Assembly (NCBI GenBank): GCA_949289715.1
Contig: CASEPJ010000085.1
Span: 1 to 9,084 of the forward strand
Direction of reading: 5' to 3'
From: an uncultured Clostridia bacterium
GTDB taxonomy: Bacteria; Bacillota; Clostridia; Christensenellales; CASEPJ01
Length of the DNA stretch: 9,084 nt
Shown here: piece by piece, positions 7,388-9,084 of the stretch
How the letters are laid out: each line of letters opens with the position of its first letter
Numbering within the stretch: the first letter of the stretch is position 1
Notes under the pieces: generated by a model
Databases searched by the model: none
What the model was told of the DNA's origin: nothing
What the model saw: only the letters and a program-made list of their open reading frames with translations
Translations under genes and position numbers: made by a program

Positions 7388-8436
7388 AAAAAAATTTATT
7401 AGATTATTCCCTTGAAGAGATGCAAAACTATAAAATTGCTTCTCCGTCTTTTAGAATCAAACAGATTTTTGAATGGCTTTATAAAGGCTATTCATTTTCA
7501 GAAATGAAAAATTTACCCGCCGATTTAAAAGAGCAGTTAAACGAAAATTATGTAGACTTGCCTCTTTCCATTTTAGAAGTAAAAAACGCAAAAGATAAAT
7601 CTGCTAAATTTTTATATAAATTAATTGACGGCAACATTATTGAAGGAATGTTGATGAAATATAAATACGGTTATACATTATGTGTTTCCACTCAAATCGG
7701 TTGTAGAATGGGCTGTGTTTTTTGCGCAAGCGGGAAAAACGGACTTATCAGAAATTTAACGGCCGGAGAAATACTTGCGCAAGTTATAGTCGTAAACAGA
7801 TATCTTGGCGGCACATTAAAAGAAAGACAAATTACAAATATAGTATTAATGGGAATGGGCGAACCTTTAGACAATTACGATAATGTTACTAAATTTTTAA
7901 AACTTATAAATAGCGATAAAAGTTTAAACATCAGTCAAAGAAATATATCTCTTTCCACATCAGGTCTAACCGATAAAATAAAAAAATTAGCCGACGACGG
8001 ATTTTTTGTAACTTTAACGATATCCTTGCACGCTTCGGATAATATTACCAGAAGTCAAATTATGCCCGTAAATAAGGCTTATAATATTGAAGAAATTTTA
8101 AATGCTACCAATTATTATTTTAATAAGACCGGCAGAAGAGTTATATTCGAATATACTCTTATAGAAAATAAAAACTGCGATAATGAAAATGCTGAAAAAT
8201 TGGTAAATTTGCTTAAGGGTAGAGTTTGCCATGTGAACTTAATACCTTTAAACGAAATTAAAGAAAATAATTTACATTCATGTTCTAGAAAAAAAGCCGA
8301 AGAATTTTTGAATGTTTTGTTAAAAAATAATATATCCGCCACTATAAGACGCACAATAGGCGCAGAAATTGACGGTGCATGCGGACAATTAAGAGCAAAT
8401 CATATAAATCGAAAAACGGAGGAAAAGAACAATTAA
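7384..8436 (+). CDS. rlmN: dual-specificity RNA methyltransferase RlmN (23S rRNA A2503, tRNA A37)
   Basis: RlmN is a radical-SAM enzyme that makes 2-methyladenosine at A2503 of 23S rRNA and A37 of some tRNAs. The 350 residues are normal. After an N-terminal RNA-binding helical region with FRIKQIFEWLYKG (23-35), the radical-SAM cluster motif is CRMGCVFC (Cys107, Cys111, Cys114), which binds the [4Fe-4S] cluster. LMGMGEPLDNYDNV (155-168) is the conserved GMGEP segment and TISLHAS (212-218) another family block. Cys333 in EIDGACGQLR corresponds to the mechanistic methyl-carrying cysteine near the C terminus. The start overlaps the rsmB stop (ATGA) without a ribosome binding site. The last codons contain the ribosome binding site of rsgA. 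In B. subtilis the prpC-prkC pair follows; here rsgA follows at once. Confidence 0.97.
   Translation: MKKNLLDYSLEEMQNYKIASPSFRIKQIFEWLYKGYSFSEMKNLPADLKEQLNENYVDLPLSILEVKNAKDKSAKFLYKLIDGNIIEGMLMKYKYGYTLCVSTQIGCRMGCVFCASGKNGLIRNLTAGEILAQVIVVNRYLGGTLKERQITNIVLMGMGEPLDNYDNVTKFLKLINSDKSLNISQRNISLSTSGLTDKIKKLADDGFFVTLTISLHASDNITRSQIMPVNKAYNIEEILNATNYYFNKTGRRVIFEYTLIENKNCDNENAEKLVNLLKGRVCHVNLIPLNEIKENNLHSCSRKKAEEFLNVLLKNNISATIRRTIGAEIDGACGQLRANHINRKTEEKNN
8417..8422 (+). promoter_or_regulatory. ribosome binding site for rsgA, pointing to an ATT start
   Basis: CGGAGG lies inside the last rlmN codons, 9 bases before ATT 8432. It is the only strong purine box near the rsgA N terminus, and no ATG, GTG or TTG in the rsgA frame lies within a sensible distance. 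Its position supports initiation at ATT 8432. Confidence 0.65.
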
Positions 8437-9084
8437 CGGTATAGTTACAAAAGCTACAGGCGGGAAATTCGAAGTTCAAACAAATAACGAAAAACTAATC
8501 TGCAATTCAAAGCATACTGTAAAAAAGAATAACGAACAACTTGTAGTGGGTGATAAAGTCAATATCGATATTGAAAGAAATTTAATAGTGTCTGTAGAAC
8601 AGAGAAAAAATTTTTTTATCCGACCTTTGATTGCCAATATAGACCAAATGATTATTGTTTTATCAATATTGCCTAAAGCAGACCTTTTTCTTGTGGACAA
8701 ATTATTGGTTAATTGTTATATAAATAATATAGTTCCCGTAATTTGTATTAATAAGCAAGACATAATTGACAATGACTTTATTAAAAATATTGAATATCAA
8801 TATAAACATTCGGCTGAAATTATCGTAACTTCCACAATAAAAAATTTAGGAAAGACCTCTTTACTGAAAGTTACCGAAAATAAAATATCTTGTCTTGCAG
8901 GTCAATCTGCTACAGGCAAAAGTTCTATATTGAATTTTTTATTACCGGAAAGTAATGCAGAAACCGGAATTCTAAGCGAAAAAACAAAAAGAGGAAAGCA
9001 CACTACAAGACATACTCAGTTATATCGTTTGGAAAATAACGGACTGATTGCCGATACACCAGGTTTCAGTCTTTTAGAACTTAA
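8432..9084 (+). CDS. rsgA: ribosome small subunit-dependent GTPase RsgA, partial at 3' end, probable ATT start
   Basis: RsgA (YloQ/YjeQ) is a circularly permuted GTPase that binds late 30S precursors and helps their maturation. About 217 residues are visible; the C-terminal zinc-binding domain is outside the window. The N-terminal OB fold starts NGIVTKATGGKFEV. The GTPase motifs appear in permuted order: G4 NKQD (107-110), G5 TS (about 133-134), P-loop GQSATGKSS (157-165; commonly GQSGVGKSS), a G2 region with KTKRGKHTT (184-192), and G3 DTPG (208-211). The frame is closed upstream by TAA at 8405-8407, and between that stop and the OB fold there is no ATG, GTG or TTG. The first in-frame Met codon is 8648, which would delete the OB fold. 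ATT 8432 is where relatives begin, and CGGAGG is 9 bases upstream. The gene overlaps the end of rlmN by five bases. Identity is secure; the start is inferred. Confidence 0.92.
   Translation, partial: MNGIVTKATGGKFEVQTNNEKLICNSKHTVKKNNEQLVVGDKVNIDIERNLIVSVEQRKNFFIRPLIANIDQMIIVLSILPKADLFLVDKLLVNCYINNIVPVICINKQDIIDNDFIKNIEYQYKHSAEIIVTSTIKNLGKTSLLKVTENKISCLAGQSATGKSSILNFLLPESNAETGILSEKTKRGKHTTRHTQLYRLENNGLIADTPGFSLLEL

Noticed and set aside
8408..8410. ATC at 8408 as the rsgA start
   Set aside because: It would add eight residues not typical of RsgA and would place the CGGAGG site downstream of the start. ATT 8432 fits both spacing and homology better.

Overview
The window is a tightly packed, A+T-rich stretch of bacterial chromosome. 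It carries nine consecutive genes, all on the + strand, with almost no non-coding DNA: the largest gaps are 13 bases. Gene order and content match the conserved Bacillota 'yicC ... rsgA' housekeeping operon (in Bacillus subtilis: yloC-remA-gmk-rpoZ-coaBC-priA-def-fmt-rsmB-rlmN-prpC-prkC-rsgA). Low GC, strong AAAGGAG-type ribosome binding sites and the gene order all suggest a Clostridia-like Bacillota genome. TGA is used as a normal stop codon and Trp is TGG, so the standard bacterial code applies. I cannot name the species.

Layout. 1-221: C-terminal end of an AIR-synthase-related (PurM/HypE-like) protein. 230-1114: yicC endoribonuclease. 1128-1322: rpoZ (RNA polymerase omega). 1328-2509: coaBC (coenzyme A synthesis). 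2506-4704: priA (replication restart helicase). 4718-5182: def (peptide deformylase). 5184-6122: fmt (Met-tRNA formyltransferase). 6119-7387: rsmB (16S rRNA m5C967 methyltransferase). 7384-8436: rlmN (23S rRNA/tRNA m2A methyltransferase). 8432-9084: rsgA (30S assembly GTPase), cut by the window end. I see no promoter, terminator, structural RNA, mobile element, repeat array or CRISPR.

How the genes work together. Most serve protein synthesis: fmt adds and def removes the formyl group on initiator Met, rsmB and rlmN modify rRNA, rsgA matures the 30S subunit, and yicC acts in RNA turnover. rpoZ, coaBC and priA contribute transcription, cofactor and replication functions. Genes with a gap before them (yicC, rpoZ, def, fmt) have purine-rich ribosome binding sites. 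Genes joined by ATGA overlaps (priA, rsmB, rlmN), and coaBC, do not, which suggests translational coupling.

This is mostly an ordinary region, and I do not see a new biological system. The points worth a second look are: (1) rsgA appears to start at an ATT codon overlapping the rlmN stop, with a good ribosome binding site and no in-frame ATG/GTG/TTG available; (2) remA and gmk are missing between yicC and rpoZ; (3) the Ser/Thr phosphatase-kinase pair is missing between rlmN and rsgA; (4) RsmB has Leu instead of the usual Pro before the motif IV cysteine.
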